Virus record (IMG/VR): IMGVR_UViG_3300007276_000038
Span: 1 to 64,000 of that record
Source: a virus
DNA: 64,000 bases
Direction: 5' to 3' (one strand)
The notes under the pieces were generated by a model. That model searched no databases. It had not been told where the DNA came from and saw only the letters and a program-made list of their open reading frames with translations. Shown piece after piece: positions 40,879-51,900 of the stretch (its first letter is position 1; every line of letters starts with the position of its first letter). Both the position numbers and the translations under genes were made by a program.

Positions 40879-43119
40879 TTATTTTAGTGTTCCGTCTGGA
40901 TTTCTTGCTGGTAAAAATAGTCGCATGGTTAAATTCAGACTATCATTAACTGCTGGATTTGCTATGTTAGTTATATTAACAACTACAGTTCCAGTAACTT
41001 CTACCCTAGACCCGTTTAGTGGTATGCGATCTGCATTCAATGGAACGTTTAGTGTTAAGTCCATAAACGGCGCTATACCAAAAAAGCCTGAAACCATAGT
41101 AGCTTGATATCTCGTTCCGCTAGTAACAACATTTACATTAGGTGTACCGAAGGTAACACGCCAAGAGTCTTGATCAGCTTCTGGTATCCCGCCAATAGCC
41201 CATTCGAATGTCTTGATATTCGGTGGTACGCCACGATTCTGCGCAGCACTTGTTCCTATGCCTGTTTTAAAGAACGTAGTTGCTATGCGGTTAGTGTTAG
41301 ATGTTGTATCCACATAACCGTTAATTAGTGTAGGTAAAACTGCCGTATCCTCAGGATACTTAGTTATTGTTATTTGCCTGCTACTAAACAGTACGCCCTG
41401 GCTGTCAAATATGTTAAGCGTTCCTGTTTTCTTAGTTTCTTTAATGCCGCTAGTTGGGTTCGCTGGGTTCTTTAATGTTGGTATCTGAACACGCCCAACG
41501 TAGTTGCCAGTTGTGACACTTCCGCTATATGAAAATCCAAAAGACCCACTCGAAGCACTCACATCGTTTATCGCCGGGTTAGCACCAACACTAAAGCCAG
41601 CCAACTGCCATGTCCAGGACGTAGTAGTAGCATTGACTACATCACTGCCAATTACATTATTTACAATTGGTGTTCCTTCATGAAATGATTGTCCACCTGT
41701 TACACTACCGCTAAATGCATCGTTTAATATCTGATAGGTTGTTCCTACTACCTGTGATCCGTTTTGCCAGTCGCTTCCGCTTCCTGAAACTGTTATCGAT
41801 TCAGTAGATGGCGCCCAGGTTCTGAGTTTTCGCAACAAGCCAGGTTGTTTATTTTGTGCTAACCCAAACGTCATCTGGTTAGACGTAACTGTAAAATCGT
41901 CGTCTTGTTGTAAGTCAGTTGGCTGTAAGATAGCTGGGCTAATCACTAACCCTACTAGTTGGCCTGTTGCATTTGTGCTATCAAATCTAACTGTTTTGCC
42001 TACAGCGTTAACACTACGTAATGTAAATGTTGGGCCTGCGCTGTTAGTAGATAGCCGATCAGTTACTGGTCCGTTACTTGCTATTGAAGTTAACGTGGCT
42101 AAATTTTGTTCTTGCACACTGTCTACGAGCAGTGTAGCCCAATTACTGTAAGCTGTGTCCGTTAATGTATCACCTGGATTAGACACAGTTGTTGTTGCTG
42201 TTACTCCTAATCTAAATTGATAACCGTCGTATGCTGTGTTCACTAGATTAGTAAATGTTATAGTTTGATCTGCAGATACTGTTACACCTGTTAATGTGCC
42301 ATTGGTTAGCACTTGTTGGCTAGCCGACGAACTTGTTCTATAATACCATGTGTAAACTGAGTTGTTTGTTCTCGGTGTACGCCAAGACGGTACTGTAGGA
42401 TAAGCAGTATACCAAGGTGACGACGAACCGAACGACATAGAGCCGTTGCCTGCGACAGTTACACCGCCTCCGCCATTAGCTTCTGTTTTAATTACTATAG
42501 AAGACCCTGTTAGTGATTTTGTAAAGACTACGTCTGGATTATCAAGCACTAGCTCAGTTACTGATAAAGTTGCAACTCTACTAGTTTCTGTTGCTGAGAC
42601 TATGGGAAAACTAGAACCGCCTTCTACTAGTGGTGCTAAAACAAAAGCTGTTACTTTAACTCGAACTCTCACACCATTGTTTACTAATATTGCGCTTATC
42701 GAATACGTTCTGCTATTTGTCCCATCGTCTATCCAGGTGGTGCCGCCATCAGTAGAATACTGCCACTGATATGATATACCTGTCCCGGTTGGGTTTGGTT
42801 CTGTACTAGGCCACTCGTTTAATTTGTAGTTAGCTGACACCGTAACTGCAAATAATGCAGTGCCTTGCCCTATAAATGCTGAAACATTTTGTACTTGACT
42901 ACTAAAGATGACGTCCGGTAAAGGATAGTTAGCTTGAGGGACTATTTTATTAATAAAATCGCTATAGCTAATTGATCCTGGTGATTGCGGGAGTATTTTT
43001 TCGGTATTGGTGTCTAGGCTGTAAACACGTACTCCTCTGTAACTTGATAAACTAAACCCTCTAGAGAAACCAGTATTAATCTCAGTCGCTGTGATAATAG
43101 GTAAATTTATATTACTCAT
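40879..43119 (-). CDS. Tail/adhesin protein with Ig-like domain (746 aa)
   Basis: The 746-residue protein is Thr/Ser/Asn/Val-rich and beta-structured throughout. Near residues 95-165 it has an Ig-like or bacterial-adhesin-like pattern, 'YQWQYSTDGGTTWIDDG' followed by 'YSISAILVNNGVRVRVKVT'. The middle has a related unit ('YTWYYRTSSSASQQVL', 'YDGYQFRLGVT'), so several Ig-like repeats are likely. No S74 end is visible. It lies between two S74 fibres and is coupled to the upstream one by ATGA, which suggests that it is a partner or a shaft element of the same fibre system. It may bind the cell surface. Confidence 0.72.
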   Translation of the reverse strand: MSNINLPIITATEINTGFSRGFSLSSYRGVRVYSLDTNTEKILPQSPGSISYSDFINKIVPQANYPLPDVIFSSQVQNVSAFIGQGTALFAVTVSANYKLNEWPSTEPNPTGTGISYQWQYSTDGGTTWIDDGTNSRTYSISAILVNNGVRVRVKVTAFVLAPLVEGGSSFPIVSATETSRVATLSVTELVLDNPDVVFTKSLTGSSIVIKTEANGGGGVTVAGNGSMSFGSSSPWYTAYPTVPSWRTPRTNNSVYTWYYRTSSSASQQVLTNGTLTGVTVSADQTITFTNLVNTAYDGYQFRLGVTATTTVSNPGDTLTDTAYSNWATLLVDSVQEQNLATLTSIASNGPVTDRLSTNSAGPTFTLRSVNAVGKTVRFDSTNATGQLVGLVISPAILQPTDLQQDDDFTVTSNQMTFGLAQNKQPGLLRKLRTWAPSTESITVSGSGSDWQNGSQVVGTTYQILNDAFSGSVTGGQSFHEGTPIVNNVIGSDVVNATTTSWTWQLAGFSVGANPAINDVSASSGSFGFSYSGSVTTGNYVGRVQIPTLKNPANPTSGIKETKKTGTLNIFDSQGVLFSSRQITITKYPEDTAVLPTLINGYVDTTSNTNRIATTFFKTGIGTSAAQNRGVPPNIKTFEWAIGGIPEADQDSWRVTFGTPNVNVVTSGTRYQATMVSGFFGIAPFMDLTLNVPLNADRIPLNGSRVEVTGTVVVNITNIANPAVNDSLNLTMRLFLPARNPDGTLK

Positions 43120-45245
43120 TTTCTACCTAGTTCTGTTCTAAGATCTTCCACTTCCTGTCTTAATTCTTTAATTGCTTCTACCATTAACCCCATCATGTTT
43201 CCGTACGCTACTGCCTTTATGCCCTCGTCATTTTCTACTACTGCTTCAGGTAATACGGCTTCAACGTCTTGTGCAATAAGTCCAGTTTGATGATTACCGG
43301 TATCAATTCTCTTGTATGTGTATCCGGTTAAACTGTCTACCTTATCTAATGCGCCTGCTATTGGCTCTAAATTAGATTTTAATCTGCGGTCTGAGAATGC
43401 TGTAATATCGTTATCAGCAATTATGCCACCTGTTGTGGTAAACTGCACTGTGCCGCTTGGGCCAATGAACGACAATGTGCCTAAATAGGCAAAGTCAGCA
43501 TTGTTCATGGTGATACCGCCAGTTGCTACCATTGGTGCAGTTAACGTCTTTTGTCCTGTTATAGTCTGTGCAGTATTTGTTGTCACAAAGTTAGCAGGGC
43601 TTAATCCGTCAAACGGTGATGTATAAGTGTTTATAATTTCACCAGTACTAGCATTGTAAGCCATATTTGTACCAGCACTGAATAAGCCTCGAATGTAGGT
43701 CTCGTCTGTTCCGAATACGCCAGTGCCTGGAGTGTAGGTAACTCCTTCGCTACCAGCCAATGCCGTTCTTGCTAAAGTATCTGAATAATATCTGTTTATT
43801 GCCCCTTCCGGTAAATCGTCAGTGTCGAATGCGCCTAGGTCGACAGCAATATCATTAGCGTTAGCTATAATACCTGTGCCAGCGCCAACTGCCAAAGTAA
43901 CTATGTTTTGATCAATTTCATTACCTGGTCCTGTACCTACAGTAGGTGTTAATGTTGCTGTCAGGCCAAGACCGCCTAATACACTGCTAATACTGCTTGC
44001 TGGATCTTCCCAAAACACTTGATTACTTGCATCAATGAACATCTGTTGCCCAGTTGTGCCGCTAGTAGTTGGCATAGTATAACCATCTATGGTTAGTACG
44101 TTTGCTGTAAAATTCTCTGCAAATATATTTTCAATTGGTGCAACATTGCTACCTATGCCAGTGGAAGCACCCACTGATATGTTGCCGCCTATCACAATAT
44201 CATTAACAAATATCTGGCTTACGCTAGAGTTTGCTGTTCCTATATTAACAACACTATTCCCGTTAACTAAGATGCTGCCGCTTGTGTCATTGCCTATATA
44301 TAAATCAGTTATATAACCTTCGTTAAACACAGCGTTTGCTTGCCCTATGTCATAAACATCTGTTGTATTGGGTACGAGTGAACTGTTAGCGTTAAAGATA
44401 TCGGTAGCAGTTATAGTGTTGCTAACATTAGCTGCGAGGTCAACATTACCTGTGTTAATACCGAACGATACTGCTGCTTGTCCTGACCTATCAGCATAAA
44501 AAACACTTGACTCATTATCAGTACGTAAATTTAATCCTGGCTTGATTACAGCACCTATGCCACCATTTTCGATTAGTTCTGCGTAGTAAGAAACTACCTG
44601 ATCATTTGTTTCACTTGAATCATTTGCGGCTACAGTAAATTCATTGTGGCCGCTGAGGATAGCTAATATTTTTTCACCCTGATAGTAATAACCAGGAGTT
44701 TGTGCGCCGTCATTGTTATAAGTTAATGCTAATACTGCTCGGGGAGTGCCCCCGTTTAGATCTTGCAAAAAGATTGTGCGGAATGTTGATCCGTATGTGC
44801 TCGGAAACCCTAATGTAGGATTACCTGCATAGCTACTAGAAATATCTCTTAGACTGTAAGTTGTGCGCCATTCGTTGTTAACGTTAATAAACAATTGATC
44901 ACTGTCAGTGTTATAGTACATGATGCCTGATTTTTGTGATTGACCGTAATCATTTGGTGGTACAGCGTTAGATACTAAAGTTAACGTAGGAACCCAAGCG
45001 TTAATGGTACCGTCAAATACACGAAAGTTACCGTTTCTCGAATCCCACCAGGTCTGTCCGTCAGTAGGTCGAATAGGAGGATTAACGCTTGAGAAATTTT
45101 CTAAAAGGCTTAATGTATTTTGTGCAATTTCCCTACCGTAGTCTTCATAGTTACGCCCGATCAGATTAATCGAAAACTCTTTGTTAAGAGCATCGTCCTG
45201 GATGATTATAGGGTTGCCGCTGTTTTGTTCAATAATATATGGCAC
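43116..45245 (-). CDS. Tail fibre with S74 intramolecular chaperone end (paralogue)
   Basis: A 709-residue fibre that starts with GTG (45245): 'MPYIIEQNSGNPIIIQDDAL', 'TLSLLENFSS' and 'DGQTWWDSRN' match the attachment region of 38398-40836. The shaft has a repetitive Asn/Thr/Ile-rich part ('YDIGQANAVFNEGYITDLYI' resembles fibre collagen-free shafts). The S74 domain starts near residue 612 with 'AFSDRRLKSNLEPI', includes 'TGLIAQDVEAVLPEAV' and ends with a coiled coil. The two fibres share both ends but differ in the middle, as expected for swapping of the receptor-binding part. Confidence 0.88.
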   Translation of the reverse strand: MPYIIEQNSGNPIIIQDDALNKEFSINLIGRNYEDYGREIAQNTLSLLENFSSVNPPIRPTDGQTWWDSRNGNFRVFDGTINAWVPTLTLVSNAVPPNDYGQSQKSGIMYYNTDSDQLFINVNNEWRTTYSLRDISSSYAGNPTLGFPSTYGSTFRTIFLQDLNGGTPRAVLALTYNNDGAQTPGYYYQGEKILAILSGHNEFTVAANDSSETNDQVVSYYAELIENGGIGAVIKPGLNLRTDNESSVFYADRSGQAAVSFGINTGNVDLAANVSNTITATDIFNANSSLVPNTTDVYDIGQANAVFNEGYITDLYIGNDTSGSILVNGNSVVNIGTANSSVSQIFVNDIVIGGNISVGASTGIGSNVAPIENIFAENFTANVLTIDGYTMPTTSGTTGQQMFIDASNQVFWEDPASSISSVLGGLGLTATLTPTVGTGPGNEIDQNIVTLAVGAGTGIIANANDIAVDLGAFDTDDLPEGAINRYYSDTLARTALAGSEGVTYTPGTGVFGTDETYIRGLFSAGTNMAYNASTGEIINTYTSPFDGLSPANFVTTNTAQTITGQKTLTAPMVATGGITMNNADFAYLGTLSFIGPSGTVQFTTTGGIIADNDITAFSDRRLKSNLEPIAGALDKVDSLTGYTYKRIDTGNHQTGLIAQDVEAVLPEAVVENDEGIKAVAYGNMMGLMVEAIKELRQEVEDLRTELGRK

Positions 45246-45259
45246 TGGTTTTTATCCTC

Positions 45260-45946
45260 TTAGCTTAATTGCACTCTAACGGTGTAAATTACTTCTATAA
45301 TTCTGTTTAAACTCTTTTGTACTGGGTGAAAAATCACATGTGTTAACATGGTACTAGATTCTATTGGATTATCTAATGTATTATCGAGCGGCTTCGTAAA
45401 TAACCCAAGCTCATCAAATATGTATGGGCCCTCATTATTAATGCTGCTGTCAAAATTTGATGCGCCTTCTTCTTGACTTGGTTCGCCATAGTTTAATGTG
45501 CAGGTTACTTTAATATCACTGTAGCTAGGTCCAACTAAAATTTCTACCCTACTAGTGTCATCGCTATTGTCTGCGTCAACACGCTTTTGATAAGTCCTGC
45601 TATATAAATTAGCACCCGACTCAAAGGACTCAGTGACTCTAGGAGACTTATAAACAATACGGCCTGATGTATCTACACTAGTAGCACCGTTGCCGAATGC
45701 CATGTAGTATACAAAAGCATCTGCTCTATTGTTCAGCGCCTGAGCAACCATATAAGCCATATTTCCGTAATGTATAGCATTTCGCTTATTGGCTAAAACT
45801 TCTCCAGTTTCTTTGTCGCGGATCAGGATGTGTCCGCTCATATTCAATCCTAGATTGTCGTCTGGTTTGTCATTGCTCATGGTTTTTTTGTCCTGAGGGT
45901 TATTAGTATTCATATCTTTATTTATCGCCTTTTTATTGTACGTCAT
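45260..45946 (-). CDS. Virion structural protein (228 aa)
   Basis: The 228-residue protein has 'MSGHILIRDKETGEVLANKR' in front of 'AIHYGNMAYMVAQALNNRAD', then 'VYYMAFGNGATSVDTSGRIV', a pattern I know from structural proteins of T4-like marine phages. The first ATG (45946) has GAGG 7 bases upstream and overlaps the giant gene by 14 bases. However, a GATAAATA late box at 45919-45926 lies inside the extra N-terminus, and a later ATG at 45880 would fit that promoter. Both starts may be used: one from read-through mRNA and one from the late promoter. Confidence 0.72.
   Translation of the reverse strand: MTYNKKAINKDMNTNNPQDKKTMSNDKPDDNLGLNMSGHILIRDKETGEVLANKRNAIHYGNMAYMVAQALNNRADAFVYYMAFGNGATSVDTSGRIVYKSPRVTESFESGANLYSRTYQKRVDADNSDDTSRVEILVGPSYSDIKVTCTLNYGEPSQEEGASNFDSSINNEGPYIFDELGLFTKPLDNTLDNPIESSTMLTHVIFHPVQKSLNRIIEVIYTVRVQLS
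45919..45926 (-). promoter_or_regulatory. T4-type late promoter box inside the start of a gene
   Basis: GATAAATA on the minus strand, 39 bases before the in-frame ATG at 45880 but inside the coding sequence that starts at 45946. Confidence 0.5.
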
Positions 45947-48900
45947 GTAAGAACCTCATAATGTTATCTACGCTAGTAAAATCAATATTGCCAGCGTCAG
46001 CTAGACTCAATGAAGTTCCACTTACTAAGGTTGCAGCATCCCATCTCCACGTGTTAGGCTGACCGTTATAAGTATACGTTGTTATTATTAAATTGCTGCC
46101 CGGTGGATCAAACACCTCTACGTAAGCAGGATCAAACGTTGCTGGTGAATATGTGATGCCTATTAGACTATTTGCTTCGTCTACTGTAGCTATCAACACA
46201 TACACATTTACATTAGAATTAGCCGGAGTATTTTCTGTAACTTGTATCGCAGCGCCTTCAACTAATCCTATGTTAGCATAAGTGTTGCTGGTCGCGCCAA
46301 CACTTATATTAGCTGTCTGTAAGTCCGCAGATATTAGTGTACCAAAGGTGTTCTCTACTACTACGTTTGCTTCATCCCATCTATCAAGCTGTGTATAGTT
46401 TGCTGCATCTTCGTCGGCTTCGTTAATCAATACTCTTAGTCCAGTTACTGGATCAAGTATAAGATCACCGTTACCATCACGTAGATACGTAGCCGAAGTA
46501 CCCGGGGTTAAGTCAATTGACTCGTACCATTCATCAACATTACCGAAGTATACTGATCCAGTAGTTAGCCATACATTTTGTCTTGGGTTTAGATTATTGA
46601 ATAACTGGCCAGGGGAAGCAGAGTACACTTCAGAACCATACACATGATCTTGTATAGTTGTACCATCTTGTCCTCTTCTAAGCTGCGACAACACCTTACC
46701 AACCTTACTTGAGTATCCTATCTTCTCCCCATTGATCCATACAAATCCAGGCTCTTCTCTGTTAGCGTCTTCTAATGTATCCAACTCATCTCTAAGCACA
46801 ATAGTCTCGCTGTGTGCAAACAGTTTAGACTTAAATACTAAACTGGTGCCTGTTGTTGCTTCACTAGTAAAGTCTACGGTAACAACATCAGTTGAATCGT
46901 TTATACTTGTTACCTCACCGATCAACTCATCAGTGTCGGCTCTATGTACCTGCATAAACATTACTATGCCCTTGCTTTCCTGTAGCTGTACTTCGTTTGT
47001 GCCTACAGTAACGTTAGCATCAAGTTCGACGGGAACTGTATCTGTAACTAACTCACCTGTGGATAACTTAGTTATGCGAAGGTAATCTGACTCGCCGAAC
47101 AAAGTATGGTGCATTCTGTACTTAACCTCTCTTGATGCTGGAGGTAGTGACGCTAATATATTTCCGTTACTATCAAACGCATCAGTCGATGTAGTCACTG
47201 TCATAATAAAGTTTTCTAGTGGTGTAAGCTGCACTAGCTCTTCAGGATGCTCTGGACCGTATATACCTCGCTGGAACGTTCCTGCTGAGAATCCCGAATA
47301 TACTTCGTCATTGACTTGTAATGTAGAGTTACCAGTGAACGTTCCTTCGTATGAGTCATAAGTTTGTATTGTATTCAATCCATCACTTTCTAATGGATCA
47401 ACATCGTAACTATATGCCAGACTTGCGTTAGACGTGTGGTCTAGCTCATTATCAATAAACTGGTCAAAGATGCCGCCATCAAGTGAAGAACCTCTATATG
47501 CTCCGCCAACTTTAGATTGCAGTAAGTCAAGTGTTCCTGACAGACCGTTATTAGAAACAATGTCTTCCATTGCGCTTACGTTACCCACAATATCTATATT
47601 TTCAAAAGCTGTTGCATCATCGAAGTATCTATTAACTTCTAAGTTAAAGCAATTTATGACAACAGGATCGTAAACAAATATTCTGTCAATTGCGCGTAGT
47701 CCGTCAGTGTGGAATCGTATCTCTGAATTAGCAACTAAAACGTTGCTTAATGCAGTTGTAATTGTTACGGTGCTGTTAGCTTCGTTAATTGATTCTACTA
47801 AGCCTGATATTACATCGACGTTGTCAAGAACAACATCAACTTCTTGCCCGATGTAAATACCCTCTACATCATCAATAGCAATAATACTATCGTCGACTTC
47901 TGCATTTGCTGTTATTGTTCTAAACTTGCTTTCGTATGTAATTGCGCGAGGATCAATTTGTGTTAGATACGCTATATTTTCTGCGATGCTTCTATTCAGC
48001 GAAGTAGTACTCTTGTCTACGTTGCGTCTAGTTAGTTCCCAGTTCGTTCTATCAAAAACCATCACTGTATTAGTCTTGCGAATTATATCAGTATTGCCAC
48101 TAGTATATGCAGTGAAATAATCAATATATCTTGGGTCAGTAGACAATATTGCTTGATCTGCTTCCGACTGCTCGTTTAGTATGCGTGTAGTATTTGCGTC
48201 TGCATCTACGTACGGTGGCTTGTCTGCATCACTTAGACTATTTTGACCTACTGTATCCAACTCTGCTGATTTACCATCTTTGTACTCACGTATCTTAGAA
48301 TGATACGGTTTCACATCATTCATGTAGTCTAGTACGCGCTGGAAGTTCTCTGGCTTAAATCCGCTGTACTGTTTTAGATCATTTTCTTGCTTTTCGATAT
48401 ACAAGTAACTTGTCTTGAATGCCCACGATAACTGACCTTGTTCGGTGTATGCGTATTTAACAAGCTCAAAGAATAATTCATTCCAGAACGTTGTGCCTAC
48501 AAATACATTGTCGCGTAGTGTTTCTAGCAATGATCTAACTTCTAATGCTAGTGTGGGATTTTGTTCATCAGTAAATACGCTATCGTTAAATTTAACTGTA
48601 TCGTTCGATATGCTGATTAATTCAAAGTTAGCAAGTGATGCTCTGTACATCCATAACTGTGAGGAGTTGTTCTGATCGCTTTGCACAAGAACTACAGTTT
48701 CATCAGGTATATCAACTAGCCTATCTAGTTCGCTTACGTTTGATACTTTGTAAACTGGCTTGTAGCTTTCGTCGAAACGTATTTTTTCATTAGTAGCTGT
48801 ATCAACACGATCAACTTCATACCAGCTAACTGTTTCTATGTACGTGCGGTCTGAAGGTAAGTTAACGTCCCATGCCGGGAATTGACTATTAAGTTTTAGT

Positions 48901-51900
48901 CCAGCTAACATTTCATTAATGACACTCACCATCACTCGTCGTGCGCCTGATATGTTCTCAAACATTGTTTGTCGAGGACGGAAATTTGTTCCGTAACGTT
49001 CAACATAACTTAATGTAGGATCAGGCACACTTTGGAAGATTGCGTTTTCGCCAGCTAAACTATCAATTAACTTCTCTGACAATATGCTAGGAACAGTACT
49101 ACTGCTATCGTTCTCACGCACTAATTTCCACGCTGTGTGACTTAGCCCATCAGGATTTAAATTTCTGCTAAAGTTAATTTGCAGATGATTTTCTTCGTTT
49201 TCTAATAACTCGCCTACATTGCTAAGTATAAAGCTCTCATCACTTGCAAAGCTAATAGTGTGCAATCCATAACCAACTGGATTTGCTATGTATCGTGCAA
49301 CTGTCTGCGTATCTAACTTACGGCCTAAGTCTCGCTTAATACGATCATCAATAATATTGCGATTCTGTACCCAATAATAATAATACATCGTGTATTGGCC
49401 TGTTACAGGATCACGTCGACGTTCTGTTATGAATTTGTCAGGCCAGCGTGGCGATCCGTTGCCTGTCCATTTACTAGGCAATGCCTTAGACTCTACCCAC
49501 TCGCAAATAGTAATAGAACTTCCAGGGAATGTTCTGCCCCAGTTATTTGCACGATTTAAATTAGTTCCTTGCTCGTACCACATATACCGTACTGTGCTAG
49601 TATCCCACCAAACTTTACCTATATTATTCTGACCAAAACCAGTTCTTGCATTATTGTATGCTACAGGATCATTGTCAGTTATAAAATGTATTTCATTATC
49701 AATAAATCCTGGTAGTACGCCTTTGAACGGATCCCATAGATTTAGTGTAGCGGTTCGTGCGCCTGTATCATTGTCGTACAGTAACGCACTGCGAACGTAA
49801 TCTACATCAACTAGCGGTTCTTGCTGTCTAATTATTTCGCCGTCCTCTAGATACGCCCAGCCGTTACCTTCATAGTCATCCACCCATGCCTTCGGTAAGT
49901 TAACTGTATTTGCTACGTTGCCAGGCTCAACTTCTCTGTTGTCTAGCGGTAACTGATTCGTTTCATTGAATCGTTTGCTTTCAAAGATATTAACAGTAGT
50001 TAACTCTTTTTTAGCTGTAGTGTTTAACGTAAGTGCATCGCCAAAGATATTTGTAATTTCGTACTTATATAGTTCTCTTATTGGATTGATAACTGCATCG
50101 CCAAAGATACTGTTATTGTCTGTTTCTAAGTCAAACAAGCATAGTAGACTTAATAATCTACTTGGAGGAATACTTGCTAATGGTCTTCCTGTAATCTCAG
50201 CTATACGCTGTTCGTCTAACAAGCCAAGAGACTCGTTAGTTTCATACAAGCGATCTATTTCTTCTGCTGCTGTTGCTGCCCCGCCAGTAGACGAAGCATC
50301 ATTAGCAATACCTTCTAGACATAATATACCTAAGTCGTAATCGCCAATCGGTAATCCTAATTTTTCAAGGAAGCCTGGTGTTGACGAATCTATATTGACG
50401 CCCGGGAATGTAGTGTTTAACTCGATTATACTTAAATCTTCGACTGGTGTTACATCAAACGACAGATCCTCTGGTGCATAGCCTACACCAACTAAGGCGT
50501 CATTAAGTGCAGCAACTAGTGCTTCGGGTGCGTTAACTTGAGTAACAACATCTGGTATTCCTAGTGCTTCTTTAGCTGTGCCTTTCTCAGAACAATCTGG
50601 AACTTCTTGCGCTGTTATAAACAGTCTTGCACCTGAACCACCTGATGTTATGTTCGGCTCTGCATACTGACCGTATTCAGCACTACTTGAGTCTTGATTA
50701 AAGTTAAACGTTTTTCTTAATAACTTACCTTCGTCAAATGCTTGCTGTGCAGATCCTCTGAACGCAGCGTCGATCAATACGTAAGTATTAGGATCATACG
50801 CGCCCGGAGAACCAGTGTACGGTATAAAGTTTTTACCGTTCCAATAGTATTCAGGTGTTAGCTTCCAATCAGGATGCTTAAACTGTTGGCCTGTACCAGC
50901 TTCTTTAATAAACAATGCTACTGTAACAATTAGGTTAAGCCAAATAATTTTTTCAGCGCCTACTAGTGTGTCTGCTCCAAACTCTCGCGCTTTACGCTGA
51001 ACTTCAGCAATAATTGCGTCTTGCTCTGGAGTAGTAGGGTTTTCAGCTTTGTACGTAGCGACTAGCTGATCAAACAACTCAAAGTTAAAGTCAATAAACG
51101 GTTCTAGCCCATACTCAGGGTGTCTAGGTGTGCCGTACTGTGCATTATCACGTGCAGGATCTGCAACACCTAGCATCTTATCGCGCTGGTCTCTTGTAAT
51201 TATTCCTGCTTCTGGATTAATTAACCCTACGCCTTGTGCTGCGTAATCATACTCAAGAGGTATACCGTATGTTAAATCACTCGGGAATACTTTGTATAGA
51301 CCTCTGTCTATAACACGTAAGCTAGTAATAGTACCGTCTTCGTCCACATCAGTCACAATAAACTTAGCAATACGCAACGGTCCTGCCATTGAGGTGTATC
51401 CATCTGCAAACAAATCATCTGACGTTAAGTCACCAGGGTCGCGGTTAGTTAAATCAACTTCTGGATTAAGTGCGATTAACGAACTCACTTTTGCTGGGAT
51501 CTTTCTCAGTGTAGGATCTATAGTATCAACAAGAGATGCTCTAGTAGAAGTTATGCTTGTGTAGCTTTCAAACCATGGTCGTCTAGCAGTAACAGTTATA
51601 CCGTTGCCAAACAGCAAGTCAACACTTTCTTGTGTTGAGAATACAGCATCTTCTACATAAAACTTGTTAGCGAATACAGTTGGGTCACCTTCCGATGAAT
51701 CTGGAATCCAAAACAAACCAGTTTGTGGTGTTCCGCCATCTGGAGTAAATGCAATTTCAACATAGCTATTAGGACGAATCCAGCCGCTAGCTGCGGTAGC
51801 TGTGTTAACTTGTATCTCTGCTCTTGATGCTGTAGAAACATCTTGGGTTGATCGATCAACCCAAGCAATACTTGTGTTTGCTACTGCTACACTATCATCT

